Source: Halalkalibacter alkaliphilus (GTDB lineage Bacteria > Bacillota > Bacilli > Bacillales > Bacillaceae_D). From it: DNA of 61,631 bases. A program made the position numbers and the translations under genes. Within the stretch, counting starts at the first letter, position 1. Each line of letters opens with the position of its first letter. Below are positions 16,752 through 26,036 of this stretch, piece by piece. Under the pieces are notes generated by a model, which made no database searches, was not told the origin of the DNA, and saw nothing but the letters and a program-made list of their open reading frames with translations. The DNA lies in assembly GCF_023555415.1 (NCBI RefSeq), contig NZ_JAKRYL010000024.1:1-61631 (forward strand), written 5' to 3'.

Positions 16752-17339
16752 GTGTCACAAGAAATAGAAATTGAAGTAAAATCAATGCTTACGAAAGAAG
16801 CGTATTGTACGTTAGTTAAAGGATTGGAATTAGATGAATCAGAAGCGGTCACCCAGCACAATCATTACTTTGAAACACCTGACTTTTCTTTAAAAGCTGC
16901 TCATGCTGGTCTTCGAATTCGTGAAAAAAATAATACATTCACATTAACCTTGAAGCAACCCCATACAGTTGGAAAGCTCGAGACTCATCAAACGTTAGGA
17001 AGAAATGAGTGGATTACAGCAAAAGAGCAAGGGACTTTACCTGATGGCAAGGTCAAAGACCAGCTTAATTCACTAAATATTCCGATTGAGAAACTCACCT
17101 ATGTAGGGACACTTACTACGAGTAGAATTGAAATATCATATAAAGAGGGCAATTTGTGTTTGGATAAGAGTAGTTATCTAGGTAATACAGATTTTGAAAT
17201 AGAGTTTGAAGGAATCTCTGAAGAACATGCTACCACTACCCTTATGAAGGTTTTAGACGACTATAACATTCAATATGCAGTGACTGAAAACAAAGTACGT
17301 CGATTTTTCACTCGCAAGTTAGAATTAGACAAAAGATAG
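16752..17339 (+). CDS. yjbK: YjbK, CYTH-domain (triphosphate tunnel) protein
   Basis: 195 residues, GTG start with AAAGGATGG upstream. The N-terminal EIEIEVKS contains the ExExK metal-binding signature of the CYTH/triphosphate-tunnel fold, and alternating charged strands follow (LRIREKNNTFTLTLKQP, FEIEFEG). Relatives hydrolyse inorganic triphosphate, thiamine triphosphate or related substrates; the substrate here is not known. It keeps its B. subtilis position between yjbL and cwlQ. Confidence 0.9.
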   Translation: MSQEIEIEVKSMLTKEAYCTLVKGLELDESEAVTQHNHYFETPDFSLKAAHAGLRIREKNNTFTLTLKQPHTVGKLETHQTLGRNEWITAKEQGTLPDGKVKDQLNSLNIPIEKLTYVGTLTTSRIEISYKEGNLCLDKSSYLGNTDFEIEFEGISEEHATTTLMKVLDDYNIQYAVTENKVRRFFTRKLELDKR

Positions 17340-17447
17340 TCCAGAAACAACCAATTGTTGTTACCCTGCTTATTTGCTATCATAATATTGTTCTAATCCG
17401 ATTAATTTATATTTTATCCTAGTGCCATAAAAGAATGAGGTGTAACA

Positions 17448-18083
17448 ATGGACCTGTCCTTCCTTCAACATGTGAATCAGCTTCAAGCTTTGCAAAAAAT
17501 AAAAAAAACAAGTTATCAACAATCTTCTATGCAATCTGTGTTCTCGCATTTCTTAGATGAACAACTGAATAAGCTGCAAATCTCTTCTCCTCAAACTAGT
17601 CAAAGAGACCTGTTTCTTCATCCACTAACTAGTGTAGAACCAATAGCAAGTGAAGTGACCGCTGTAGTGGATCAAGATTGGACAAAATCTCTTTCCAATA
17701 AGGAATTGAAATTTCAGCCACTTATCGAATCTGCTGCCAAAAAATACAACTTAGACCCTAAATTAATTCATTCTGTGATTAAACATGAATCTAATTTTAA
17801 CCCTCATGCAATTAGTCATGCAGGTGCTAGAGGTTTAATGCAACTAATGCCTGCAACTGCTCGTATGCTTCAAGTTGAAAACAGTTTTGATCCCGAACAG
17901 AACATCAATGGTGGGGCGAAGTATTTACGTCAGATGTTAGACCGATACAATGGAGATACGAGGCTTGCGTTGGCTGCATATAATGCCGGTCCAGGGAATG
18001 TTGATCGATATGGAGGAATTCCTCCATTCAAAGAGACACAAGCTTATGTGCCACGTGTTTTCAATACGTATTTAAATGCTTAA
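17448..18083 (+). CDS. cwlQ: CwlQ/YjbJ, lytic transglycosylase
   Basis: 211 residues. The C-terminal half is an SLT domain: catalytic Glu114 in IKHESNFNP, then GARGLMQLMPATA and LALAAYNAGPGNVDRY. It cleaves peptidoglycan glycan strands; B. subtilis CwlQ has both transglycosylase and muramidase activity. The N-terminal 90 residues are poorly conserved linker with no evident signal peptide, as is usual for this family. It is longer than the B. subtilis protein (about 181). GAGGTG precedes the ATG, and a terminator follows. Confidence 0.92.
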   Translation: MDLSFLQHVNQLQALQKIKKTSYQQSSMQSVFSHFLDEQLNKLQISSPQTSQRDLFLHPLTSVEPIASEVTAVVDQDWTKSLSNKELKFQPLIESAAKKYNLDPKLIHSVIKHESNFNPHAISHAGARGLMQLMPATARMLQVENSFDPEQNINGGAKYLRQMLDRYNGDTRLALAAYNAGPGNVDRYGGIPPFKETQAYVPRVFNTYLNA

Positions 18084-18123
18084 ATTAACACCTTTGATTT
18101 TTCACCAAATACTCACATACACT

Positions 18124-18174
18124 AAACTGATTTGTGAAACTGAGTTAGCTCAATTTCTCAAGATCAGTTTTTTT
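18124..18174 (+). terminator. Terminator after cwlQ
   Basis: AAACTGAT (18124-18131) pairs with ATCAGTTT (18163-18170), with further pairing inside the loop (TTGTGA with TCTCAA and GAG with CTC), followed by a seven-T run. Confidence 0.82.
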
Positions 18175-18325
18175 CTTTTTCTAGCTACAGACCACTTCAT
18201 ACTATACCTTAATCAATATGTAATAATCGTAATTCATCAAATTTGCCGTACTAATCTCATATTGCTACAATATGAGATAGAGAACAATATGTTTGTTACT
18301 GCTATACAACAGAGGAGTTATAAAT

Positions 18326-18709
18326 ATGACCAATTCAAGTCAAACCCCTTTTGATGTTTTAGGTGGGGAGAAAGTTTTATCACAATTAGTTGATACCTTT
18401 TACAGTAAAGTGGCAAAGCATCCTGACATAGCCTCCCTTTTTCCTGAAGACCTAACGGAAACAGCCCGTAAGCAAAAACAATTCCTAACACAGTTTCTTG
18501 GAGGACCCACTCTTTATACAGAAGAGCACGGTCATCCAATGTTGCGGGCTCGCCATATGCCTTTTGTTATAACACCGGTTCAGGCCGAAGCATGGCTGAC
18601 CTGTATGGAAAGTGCAATGGATGATGTTGGAATAGAAGGAGTCATTCGTGAATATATGCTAGAACGTTTAACAATGACCGCTCATCATATGGTGAATCAA
18701 CCATTGTAG
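18326..18709 (+). CDS. yjbI: YjbI, truncated hemoglobin (group II, trHbO)
   Basis: 127 residues of the 2-on-2 globin fold. PFDVLGGEKVLSQLVDTFYSKV begins helix A/B, the proximal histidine lies in HPMLRARHMPF, and the tryptophan of AEAWLTCM is the group II G8 Trp. It binds heme and oxygen; a role in oxygen or peroxide chemistry near SpxH is plausible. I chose ATG 18326 with AGAGGAG upstream, instead of the longer frame from 18293. SpxH follows after 15 bp, the conserved yjbI-yjbH pair (here in the order yjbI then yjbH). Confidence 0.93.
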   Translation: MTNSSQTPFDVLGGEKVLSQLVDTFYSKVAKHPDIASLFPEDLTETARKQKQFLTQFLGGPTLYTEEHGHPMLRARHMPFVITPVQAEAWLTCMESAMDDVGIEGVIREYMLERLTMTAHHMVNQPL

Positions 18710-18724
18710 AAAGGAGAATGACCA

Positions 18725-19645
18725 TTGAACCAAAAAGATACTCATTCAACTTGCGATAATCAACTTGGCGTTTGTGGTCTAGATCCTGAACAATCGTTAT
18801 CTGAGAAACGCCCTAAACCGATTGAATTGTATACATTTATTGATCCCCTATGTGCTGACTGTTGGGCTTTTGAACCTATGTTAAAAAGGCTTCAAGTCGA
18901 ATATGGAAACTATTTTCGGATTAGAACTCTTGTAGCGGGAAGGCTTCAAGCATGGAATGCGTGTAAAAATACAACAAAAGGACTCGTCTCTAAAAAGAGA
19001 GAAATTGCAACGATTTGGGAAGATATCGCATCAAAAACAGGAATGTCCTGCGATGGAGATGTTTGGTTAGAAAATGAGTGGCACTCCCCGTATCTTGCTT
19101 CGTTAGCAATAAAGGCAGCCGAATTACAAGGACCAAAAGCAGGTATACGTTTTTTGCGTAAAATGAGAGAAGCTCTCTTTTTGAATAAACAAAATATAAC
19201 GAAAGAGCAAGTACTGATTGACTGCGCAAAAAAGGCTTCTTTAGACTTAGACGAATTTAAAAATGACCTATCATCCAAAACGGCTACAAAAGCACTTCAA
19301 CATGATATAAAAACAACGAATGAAATGGGCGTTGACATTGTCCCAACCTTTGTCTTCTTTAATGCCAATGTTGAGGATGATGGCATTAAAGTGACGGGAA
19401 ATTATCCATATAAAGTCTACGTACAAATCTTAGAAGAAATGCTCGGATTCAAACCTGAACCAGCTGTAGCTGTAACATTGGAAGGTTTCTTAAAACGCTA
19501 TGAGTTTGTAGCTACGATTGAGGTTTCCGTCGTTTTCAGCCTCACTGTGGAAGAAGCTGAAAAGCAATTAAAAGCACTCGTACTTCAACAAAGAGTTGAA
19601 GCGGTCCCTGTTAAATATGGCATGTTTTGGCGGTACTTAGGATAG
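18725..19645 (+). CDS. spxH: SpxH (YjbH), ClpXP adaptor for Spx degradation
   Basis: 306 residues of the DsbA-like thioredoxin fold. The CxxC is in PLCADCW (about 38-44 region), and another cysteine pair lies in the N-terminal stretch CDNQLGVC; metal or thiol sensing there would match the known zinc-binding N-terminus. In B. subtilis YjbH binds Spx and presents it to ClpXP, and disulfide stress inactivates it. TTG start at 18725 with AAAGGAG. It is cotranscribed with yjbI. Its target gene spx lies about 7 kb away at 26763-27158. Confidence 0.92.
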   Translation: MNQKDTHSTCDNQLGVCGLDPEQSLSEKRPKPIELYTFIDPLCADCWAFEPMLKRLQVEYGNYFRIRTLVAGRLQAWNACKNTTKGLVSKKREIATIWEDIASKTGMSCDGDVWLENEWHSPYLASLAIKAAELQGPKAGIRFLRKMREALFLNKQNITKEQVLIDCAKKASLDLDEFKNDLSSKTATKALQHDIKTTNEMGVDIVPTFVFFNANVEDDGIKVTGNYPYKVYVQILEEMLGFKPEPAVAVTLEGFLKRYEFVATIEVSVVFSLTVEEAEKQLKALVLQQRVEAVPVKYGMFWRYLG

Positions 19646-19800
19646 AGGTTTAGATTAAAGACCTAAGTTTCAGGGATTTTGCAGGAAAATATAATTAGTT
19701 TTTACTATTTTGTTAATATTTGATTTAGGAAAAACATACCTTCTAAGCTTGAACAACAGGTCATAAACTATGTTAGGACCTGTTGATAGGAGGGCTTGTG

Positions 19801-19980
19801 TTGAATCAGGTAAGAATCGTTGTTGGAATTATTATTATCATCATTAGCTATTTCTTTTTCCTTTTATCATTAATGAGAGTTTTCCCGCTTTGGATTGCAG
19901 CGCCGGCGTTATTTGTGGGGCTTGTGTTTACACTCTCTCCTCTAGCCACTCAAAAACGCTTTAAAGGATTCCACAAATAG
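19801..19980 (+). CDS. Small membrane protein with two transmembrane segments
   Basis: 59 residues, likely TTG start at 19801 with AGGAGGG six bases upstream (GTG at 19798 is a less well spaced alternative). Two hydrophobic helices (about residues 5-27 and 31-48) are followed by a short basic tail LATQKRFKGFHK. I do not recognise a family. It has its own site and a terminator directly after, and sits between spxH and pepF. Confidence 0.6.
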   Translation: MNQVRIVVGIIIIIISYFFFLLSLMRVFPLWIAAPALFVGLVFTLSPLATQKRFKGFHK

Positions 19981-20022
19981 GGCTATCTCAAAGGTAAGTC
20001 CCCCTTGAGATAGCCCTTTTTT
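19980..20022. terminator. Bidirectional terminator between small membrane gene and pepF
   Basis: GGGCTATCTCAA (19980-19991) pairs with TTGAGATAGCCC (20005-20016), followed by TTTTTT. It belongs to the CTCAAAGG/GAGATAGCC family of terminators that recurs in this window. Confidence 0.88.
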
Positions 20023-21823
20023 ATTGATTAAGTAATTCTTCCATTTCTGTTAATGTCTTTTCAAAGACGGCAAGAGCCTGCTCAATTGGCTCTGAAGACG
20101 TCATGTCGACTCCAGCATGTTTTAATACTTCAATCGGATAATCTGAACTACCGGCTTTTAAGAAGTCTAAATAGCGAGATACTGCTGCTTCCCCTTCTTC
20201 AAGAATTTGTTTTGATAGGGCTGCTGCCGCGCTATATCCGGTTGCATACTGGTAAACATAGAAATTGTAATAAAAATGTGGAATACGGGCCCATTCTAGT
20301 CCAATCTCTTCATCAATAACAAGGTCTTCTCCAAAGTATTTTACATTCAGATCATAATAGGTCTTTGTTAATAATTCAGGTGTTAATGCTTCGCCATTTG
20401 CCGCCTTTTCATGGATAAGTTGCTCAAATTCAGCGAACATCGTTTGGCGGAATACCGTGCCTCTGAATCCTTCTAAGAAATGATTTAACAAATATAACTT
20501 TTCCTTAGGGTCATCCGTATTCTTTACCATATAGTCATTAAGTAAAGCTTCATTCAACGTAGAAGCGACTTCTGCTACAAATATTGTATAATCACCATAT
20601 ACGAAAGGTTGATTCCGACGAGTATAATAACTGTGTAGGCTATGCCCGAATTCATGAGCCAGTGTAAAAAGATTGTTGACGTTATCTTGCCAGTTCATTA
20701 AAATATATGGCATTGTTCCATATGCACCAGAAGAATATGCACCACTACGTTTACCAACATTCTCCTCCACATCAACCCAACGCTTCGTAAACCCTTCTTT
20801 TAATGTTGAGACATACTCTTCTCCTAATGGTGATACCCCTTTAATTACAAGCTCTTTAGCTTTTTCATAAGGAATTTCCATCTTCACATCTTTTACAAGT
20901 GGAGTATACAGATCATACATATGCAAGTCATCGACACCTAGTACTTTTTTCCTTAATCGAACATAGCGATGAAGCAGGTCTAGCCGATTATTTACTGTTT
21001 CTATGAGTTGATCATAAACTACTTCAGGTATATGATTTGCACTTAAAGCAGCTTCTCGTGCTGAATTGTACTTTCTTACTTTTGCATAAAATAAATCCCT
21101 TTTCACTTGTCCACTAAGCGTAGAAGCAAATGTATTTTTGTATTTATCATAAGTGTTATATACAGCTTTGAATGCATCTTCTCGTACACGACGGTCGCTG
21201 CTTTCTAAGAAACGAATATAGCGTCCATGTGTTATTTCTACTTCCTCTCCATTTTCGTCTTTAATAGTTGGAAATTTAAGGTCAGCATTATTAAGCATCC
21301 CAAATGTATTACTAGGGCTATTCGTCACTTCTGCTGCTTGAGCTAAAATCGCTTCCTCCGCTTCAGATAACACGTGAGCTCGTTGCTGGTTTAATTCGGA
21401 AAACATTTGTTTATAAAGCTTTAGCCCGTCATGGTCGCTCATAAACTTTTCAATTTTTGATTCTTCAATTGAAAGAAGTTCCGGAACAATAAATGAGGCA
21501 GCTTGACCAACCTGTGCAGCAAGACTTGATGCACGATCATTTAATCCTTGATAATAAGAATTCGACGTATCTTGATCATTGCGCATATGTGCATACGCAT
21601 ATAAACGCCCAAGCTTTTCTGAAATCTCATTTTGCTTTTCAAGTGCTACGAATAACGTCACTGCCGAATCGGCTAGTGTTCCTTTACAAGCCTCAAGATA
21701 CGGAAGCATAATTTGAATCTCTTTAAATTCTTTTTCCCATTCTTCATCGGTTTTGAAAATAGCTTCTAGGTCCCATGTTTTCTCTACAGGAACTTCATCT
21801 CGCTTTTGCAATTTTTTTGACAA
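20021..21823 (-). CDS. pepF: PepF, oligoendopeptidase F
   Basis: 600 residues. An M3B zinc metallopeptidase of the cytoplasm that degrades oligopeptides. The zinc motif HEFGH is in LFTLAHEFGHSLHSYY (about 386-390), with the third ligand in ASTLNEALLNDY downstream. B. subtilis yjbG (pepF) has the same neighbour coiA. The GGAGGTG site lies upstream of the ATG, and coiA ends about 30 bp before it on the same strand, so the two are likely cotranscribed. Confidence 0.95.
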   Translation of the reverse strand: MSKKLQKRDEVPVEKTWDLEAIFKTDEEWEKEFKEIQIMLPYLEACKGTLADSAVTLFVALEKQNEISEKLGRLYAYAHMRNDQDTSNSYYQGLNDRASSLAAQVGQAASFIVPELLSIEESKIEKFMSDHDGLKLYKQMFSELNQQRAHVLSEAEEAILAQAAEVTNSPSNTFGMLNNADLKFPTIKDENGEEVEITHGRYIRFLESSDRRVREDAFKAVYNTYDKYKNTFASTLSGQVKRDLFYAKVRKYNSAREAALSANHIPEVVYDQLIETVNNRLDLLHRYVRLRKKVLGVDDLHMYDLYTPLVKDVKMEIPYEKAKELVIKGVSPLGEEYVSTLKEGFTKRWVDVEENVGKRSGAYSSGAYGTMPYILMNWQDNVNNLFTLAHEFGHSLHSYYTRRNQPFVYGDYTIFVAEVASTLNEALLNDYMVKNTDDPKEKLYLLNHFLEGFRGTVFRQTMFAEFEQLIHEKAANGEALTPELLTKTYYDLNVKYFGEDLVIDEEIGLEWARIPHFYYNFYVYQYATGYSAAAALSKQILEEGEAAVSRYLDFLKAGSSDYPIEVLKHAGVDMTSSEPIEQALAVFEKTLTEMEELLNQ

Positions 21824-21852
21824 TTGATTAGCACCTCCACTTTCTTTCCATA

Positions 21853-23094
21853 TTATATATTCGACTTTAGGTCACTTATTCCTTTATTCTTCCCTTCATT
21901 TCCCTTCCTCATGAGAGCGATTAAAGTATCGCAATATAATGTTTGATCATACGTAATTGCTTCCTCTACCGTTTTAGGATGTACGATATCTTTCATTCTT
22001 TTAAAATAGCGTTTTGGCGTTTGCTCTAAATATCCAATTTCAACGAGAAATTGAAAATAGCCAATAATCGCTAGAGACCAATGCCTATCATCATTCATAG
22101 AACGTAACATAAATAAATTTTTGTTTAAGTAAGGTTGGATACAATGAATGGCGAGGTGAATGGAAAATGGTTGATTTAGAGGCTGGTGCTCAAGACACTC
22201 TAATAAGAGGTAGGTTTGCCAATAACAAGGGGTGGATGAAATAAGTTCATAATGATTTGTTGGCCAACCTGCTTCAATTGGAAAGAGACTAGGGGCTATG
22301 CGGCGTCGATACAGGAGACTTTGCAGTAATTTTTCAGCTTTATTTGGGTATGGGTTAGGTTGATGATAACGCCAATGCTTCTTAACAGTAAGCCAATGAT
22401 CTAAAATATTTGTGTTGTTTTTCCTGGGATTAAGGATTGTTTCAAGAGAAGAGGCTGTAGTGGATACTTCTTGATATGAAGCTAATAGACGAGTCGCACT
22501 GTACGGGGTTAATTGCTGTAAGAAAACAAAACTAGATTGTTCAGGACAGAAATAAGTAAGAAAACGTTGCTGGTCTGCTAAGAAACGAGTTGAATGCCAT
22601 TCAAATGATTTCATTGAAAACGTATGAGGTCCGTGTCTCTTTAAACGATTTCCACCTAGAATCCAGATCGGAATGATTCCAAGTTGTTGATAACCTTCAG
22701 AGCGACTTTTTAGAAGTGTTGATTCAATGGGGGAACACTGAAATTCCAGTGCATAAAGGGTGTTTTGTTGGCGAAATAAAATATCAGGCCTTTGTTTTAT
22801 AAGTGGCAAGTATACTTCCATTGCGACTTTCAGTTGTTGATTTTTTAACCAATCATATAACTTTCTTTTGCCTTTAAGATGATACATCGTTTCTCTTTCT
22901 AATGAATATAGACATATACTATTTGCTCTATGAGCAAAATGCCAGAGCTTTGAAGAACCTAGTTTCAACTGCACTTGAGACTCACAAGCCTGACAGAAAA
23001 AGTCTCGTTTTTTGCGCAACTCCTTTAACTCGTCAATGTGCCATTGGTCTGCCATCGATATAATCGTTCCATCTGCTAACTTAGCGTTAAACAT
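21853..23094 (-). CDS. coiA: CoiA, competence protein
   Basis: 413 residues, cytoplasmic. The N-terminal part has a CQAC pair (35-38) and WHFAHR. The region RPDILFRQQNTLYALEFQCS has the look of a PD-(D/E)xK nuclease-like core. CoiA is needed for recombination of incoming DNA during transformation. It starts with ATG at 23094 and is followed by pepF, as in B. subtilis (yjbF-yjbG). Together with the truncated comG operon at the left edge it shows that this lineage carries transformation genes. Confidence 0.93.
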   Translation of the reverse strand: MFNAKLADGTIISMADQWHIDELKELRKKRDFFCQACESQVQLKLGSSKLWHFAHRANSICLYSLERETMYHLKGKRKLYDWLKNQQLKVAMEVYLPLIKQRPDILFRQQNTLYALEFQCSPIESTLLKSRSEGYQQLGIIPIWILGGNRLKRHGPHTFSMKSFEWHSTRFLADQQRFLTYFCPEQSSFVFLQQLTPYSATRLLASYQEVSTTASSLETILNPRKNNTNILDHWLTVKKHWRYHQPNPYPNKAEKLLQSLLYRRRIAPSLFPIEAGWPTNHYELISSTPCYWQTYLLLECLEHQPLNQPFSIHLAIHCIQPYLNKNLFMLRSMNDDRHWSLAIIGYFQFLVEIGYLEQTPKRYFKRMKDIVHPKTVEEAITYDQTLYCDTLIALMRKGNEGKNKGISDLKSNI

Positions 23095-23199
23095 TAATCC
23101 ACCTCCATCTATATACCTAAATCAATTCGTCCTTTATTTTTATAAATCCTGCTTAAAGTAAATAATTATTATAAAAAAGGTTCTTTTTATAGTTTTTTT

Positions 23200-23245
23200 A
23201 AAAGGGGGTGTTTCAAGAGGGCAAAAACCTTTTGAGACACCCTTT
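23200..23245 (-). terminator. Terminator after cardiolipin synthase
   Basis: GGGTGTTTCAAGAGG (23206-23220) pairs with CCTTTTGAGACACCC (23228-23242). Read on the minus strand it is followed by CCCCTTTTAAAAAAA. Confidence 0.8.
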
Positions 23246-24755
23246 ACAATAAAGGTGATAATAATCTAGAAGTAGATTCAATAATTCGATATAAAATAGA
23301 ACGATTTCTAAATAATTGATAGCTTAATTGATTTGAATGCTCTAAATCATAAACAAAATCACTGACAAGGGTCGTCACACTCTTCGTTTGATATAAATAA
23401 GCATTCACTTCAAAATTCAAATGAAAACTGCGCATATCCATATTTGATGTACCAATTGAAGCCATCTCATGGTCAACAATAATTAATTTACTATGCATAA
23501 ATCCACGGTTGTATTCATAGATCTTCACTCCCGCCTCTAACAGCTCTGGAAAATAAGAACGTGAAGCATGAAATACAATTCGTTTATCAGGACGACTAGG
23601 CACGAGCAATCTCACATCAATCCCACTTAACGCAGCGATCTTAAGCGCACTTAAGATGTCATCATCAGGAATAAAATAAGGACTAGCAATCCATATTGAC
23701 TTTTTAGCAGACGTTATCATGGAGAAAAATAGCTTTTTATTCACTTCCCAACGCTGGTCTGGTCCACTTGCAATCATTTGGACGCCTCCATCAGCATGAA
23801 CTGACGTCAAAGCAGGTGATAAATATGTTGGGTTCAAGATTGTTTCCCCTGTCTGATAATGCCAATCTTGTAAAAAAATTAGCTGCAACGTTCTGACCGC
23901 TTCGCCTCTAACAAATAAATGTGTGTCTCTCCACTTTCCAAAGTATGAATGTTTCCCTAAATATTCATCCCCAATATTTAAACCACCAACAAAACCTACG
24001 ATGCCATCAATAACAATGATCTTTCGGTGATTTCTGTAATTAATTTTGTGATTTAAAAATGGAAGTTTCACTGGTGAAAATGCAACTATTTCAACACCAG
24101 CCTCTTTTAAATCACGAATATACCTTTTGGAAAGCCGCCAGCTGCCTACAGCATCATAAAGAAATCGAACTTCTACACCTGCTTTAGCTTTATTAATTAA
24201 GATATCTTTAATCTCTTGCCCAAGTTCATCGCTGCGGACGATATAATATTCAAGGTGAATGTGATGCTCTGCTAATTTCAGCGCTTGTAAAATATGAGCA
24301 AACGTCTCTTTCCCATCTGTCAAAACCTTCGTTTCACTAGAAAACGAAACAGGATTTTTTCCAAGACGATGAGCCAACCTAAAGAGCAGTTGTTGGTGTC
24401 CACCCATTTTTTGAATTTGATCCTCATTCAATTGTCTATGACCCTCAATTTTCTCAAAAGCTTGTTCATCTTGAAGGGCTTTTATAGAAAAAGATCGACT
24501 CTTTCGCTGATTTTGTCCAAACAACAGATAAAAAAAGAAACCAACTAACGGAAATGCTGCTAGTACTAATAGCCAAGTTAATGTTTTTGTTGGGTGTCGA
24601 TTCTCAAAAAAAATAACAACAGCTATAAAGACGACAGATAATGAAAAGGCAACGCTTAATGCTCCAACTACCCAACCTTGCCAATACATCCTTGTCATAT
24701 AAAGAACAGCTAATAACGAGGTTAAGAAAATGAATATATTAAATTGATTTCTCAT
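23244..24755 (-). CDS. cls: Cardiolipin synthase (phospholipase D family)
   Basis: 503 residues. Two N-terminal transmembrane segments (about 5-60) precede two HKD motifs: NHRKIIVIDGIVGFVGGLN and MHSKLIIVDHEMASIGTSN, the paired catalytic sites of PLD-type cardiolipin synthases. It condenses two phosphatidylglycerols into cardiolipin at the membrane. The ATG at 24755 follows GGAGTG; a longer frame from 24785 has no site. Inserted between coiA and mecA, which is not the B. subtilis order. Confidence 0.93.
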   Translation of the reverse strand: MRNQFNIFIFLTSLLAVLYMTRMYWQGWVVGALSVAFSLSVVFIAVVIFFENRHPTKTLTWLLVLAAFPLVGFFFYLLFGQNQRKSRSFSIKALQDEQAFEKIEGHRQLNEDQIQKMGGHQQLLFRLAHRLGKNPVSFSSETKVLTDGKETFAHILQALKLAEHHIHLEYYIVRSDELGQEIKDILINKAKAGVEVRFLYDAVGSWRLSKRYIRDLKEAGVEIVAFSPVKLPFLNHKINYRNHRKIIVIDGIVGFVGGLNIGDEYLGKHSYFGKWRDTHLFVRGEAVRTLQLIFLQDWHYQTGETILNPTYLSPALTSVHADGGVQMIASGPDQRWEVNKKLFFSMITSAKKSIWIASPYFIPDDDILSALKIAALSGIDVRLLVPSRPDKRIVFHASRSYFPELLEAGVKIYEYNRGFMHSKLIIVDHEMASIGTSNMDMRSFHLNFEVNAYLYQTKSVTTLVSDFVYDLEHSNQLSYQLFRNRSILYRIIESTSRLLSPLL

Positions 24756-24786
24756 TTGACACTCCAAAAAAATAGTTGCATTCAAC

Positions 24787-24815
24787 TAAAATAGGAGGAC
24801 CCTCAGGATCCCCCT
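24787..24815 (-). terminator. Terminator after mecA
   Basis: A 10-bp stem (24793-24802 with 24806-24815, two wobble pairs) with a 3-nt loop, followed on the minus strand by TATTTT. Confidence 0.65.
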
Positions 24816-24907
24816 TATTTCTGCAAATATCTAAGAAAATACTTGCCTTTCTTATAGCAAATACAGGTTTTGTACAGGTTTATCTACTCAAATAACTGCA
24901 TTGCTGC

Positions 24908-25555
24908 TTATTTAGAAAATGAGGATCGAATGATTGGCAGAGCATTTTCTCTTACAATTTCTTTCCCGTATTCTTTCATTCGATAGATCGAGATATCAGA
25001 CTCGTAGCCATATTCAAGCATTTGGCTTAACATATCATCTTGCTCATCTTCATTGTAACTGTCGTCATTAAAGACTACATGAAGATAATACGTACCTTCA
25101 AAATGATAGAGCTCATTATATAAATCATCGATAAAGAAGTTATGACTTAAAGAAATCACATCTTCAAAATCTTTAAATCCGATGACAATTTCAAGATGAT
25201 CATTAGCTAAATCTAAATCATCATCTTCACTCCCCGACATCAAGTCAACAAGATTTGTTTCATCTGATTCCTTGTCAGTAACTGGAATTTCAAGTTTCAC
25301 ACTACCGTCTGAAACCTGACCTCTTGTCACAACTATTTCTAATCCTTTATCTAATGCATGAACCTGTATCCATAAAGGTCCATCCAATTCTAATGCATCA
25401 TCACTATCATTGGCTTCATTCATCATTTCGAAGAAGAGCTCTTCTCCACGCTCACGATTGTACCAAATTTCATCTCGGTCAAAGCCTCTATCCTCAATAT
25501 CTGTATACGTAATAAAAAACTTAATGGTCGTATCATTGACGCGTTCAATATCCAT
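24908..25555 (-). CDS. mecA: MecA, ClpC adaptor protein
   Basis: 215 residues, the usual length. An N-terminal substrate-binding domain (MDIERVNDTTIKFFITYTDIEDRGF), an acidic linker (about 95-120, KESDETNLVDLMSGSEDDD) and a C-terminal ClpC-binding domain are all visible. In B. subtilis MecA targets the competence regulator ComK, and affects Spx, by bringing substrates to ClpCP. GGAGGGAG precedes the ATG. It lies near spx and coiA as in B. subtilis. Confidence 0.95.
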   Translation of the reverse strand: MDIERVNDTTIKFFITYTDIEDRGFDRDEIWYNRERGEELFFEMMNEANDSDDALELDGPLWIQVHALDKGLEIVVTRGQVSDGSVKLEIPVTDKESDETNLVDLMSGSEDDDLDLANDHLEIVIGFKDFEDVISLSHNFFIDDLYNELYHFEGTYYLHVVFNDDSYNEDEQDDMLSQMLEYGYESDISIYRMKEYGKEIVRENALPIIRSSFSK

Positions 25556-26036
25556 ATTCGCTCTCCCTCCTAATCGAGTAATGGTACTAGACTTCGTTTT
25601 TGATGAGGAAATCCTCTATAAACCCCCTTCAATTTCTTAGTCATGTAGCAAAGCCTTTCACATTCGTACTAAAAAGTAATTCGTGATATGTGCTCTGATT
25701 CCTTCCTACTAGCTAGGATATCTTGTGGGTTGCCTATATCGCTCATCTCAATATAAGCTTACTACTATTTTATGATAAATCTAATGAAAATGGAAATTTA
25801 AAAACTATATTTTATCCTATTTTCAAAAAAATCTGTACTATAACCATTATAACATTTGTTCAGTCAGATATGCCTCCTGAAATTTTCATCATATTTTCCT
25901 TGGATGAGCCATATATGTTCTTAGTAGGCGGTTAGACAAGCTACATATACATCACTTACGTCACTGCTAAATGTATGACATATTTCTAACCATTATGAAA
26001 CAAATAAAGTGCTTTTGCCAAAGGATGATGCAAACT
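25556..26036. other. Divergent intergenic region mecA / yjbE, nothing recognised
   Basis: About 480 bp of A/T-rich sequence upstream of both mecA (minus) and yjbE (plus). It should contain both promoters. I found no Mn2+ riboswitch (GGGGAGTAG motif absent), no long inverted repeat and no credible additional gene; a 70-codon frame at 25723-25935 lacks a ribosome-binding site. Confidence 0.5.

Noticed and set aside
25723-25935. 70-codon frame upstream of yjbE
   Set aside because: No ribosome-binding site, A/T-rich composition of an intergenic region, and no protein-like features beyond chance hydrophobicity.
25556-26036. Mn2+ riboswitch before the TerC-family gene yjbE
   Set aside because: The GGGGAGTAG and GCAAGACC motifs are not there; the only such riboswitch in the window is at 36044-36164.
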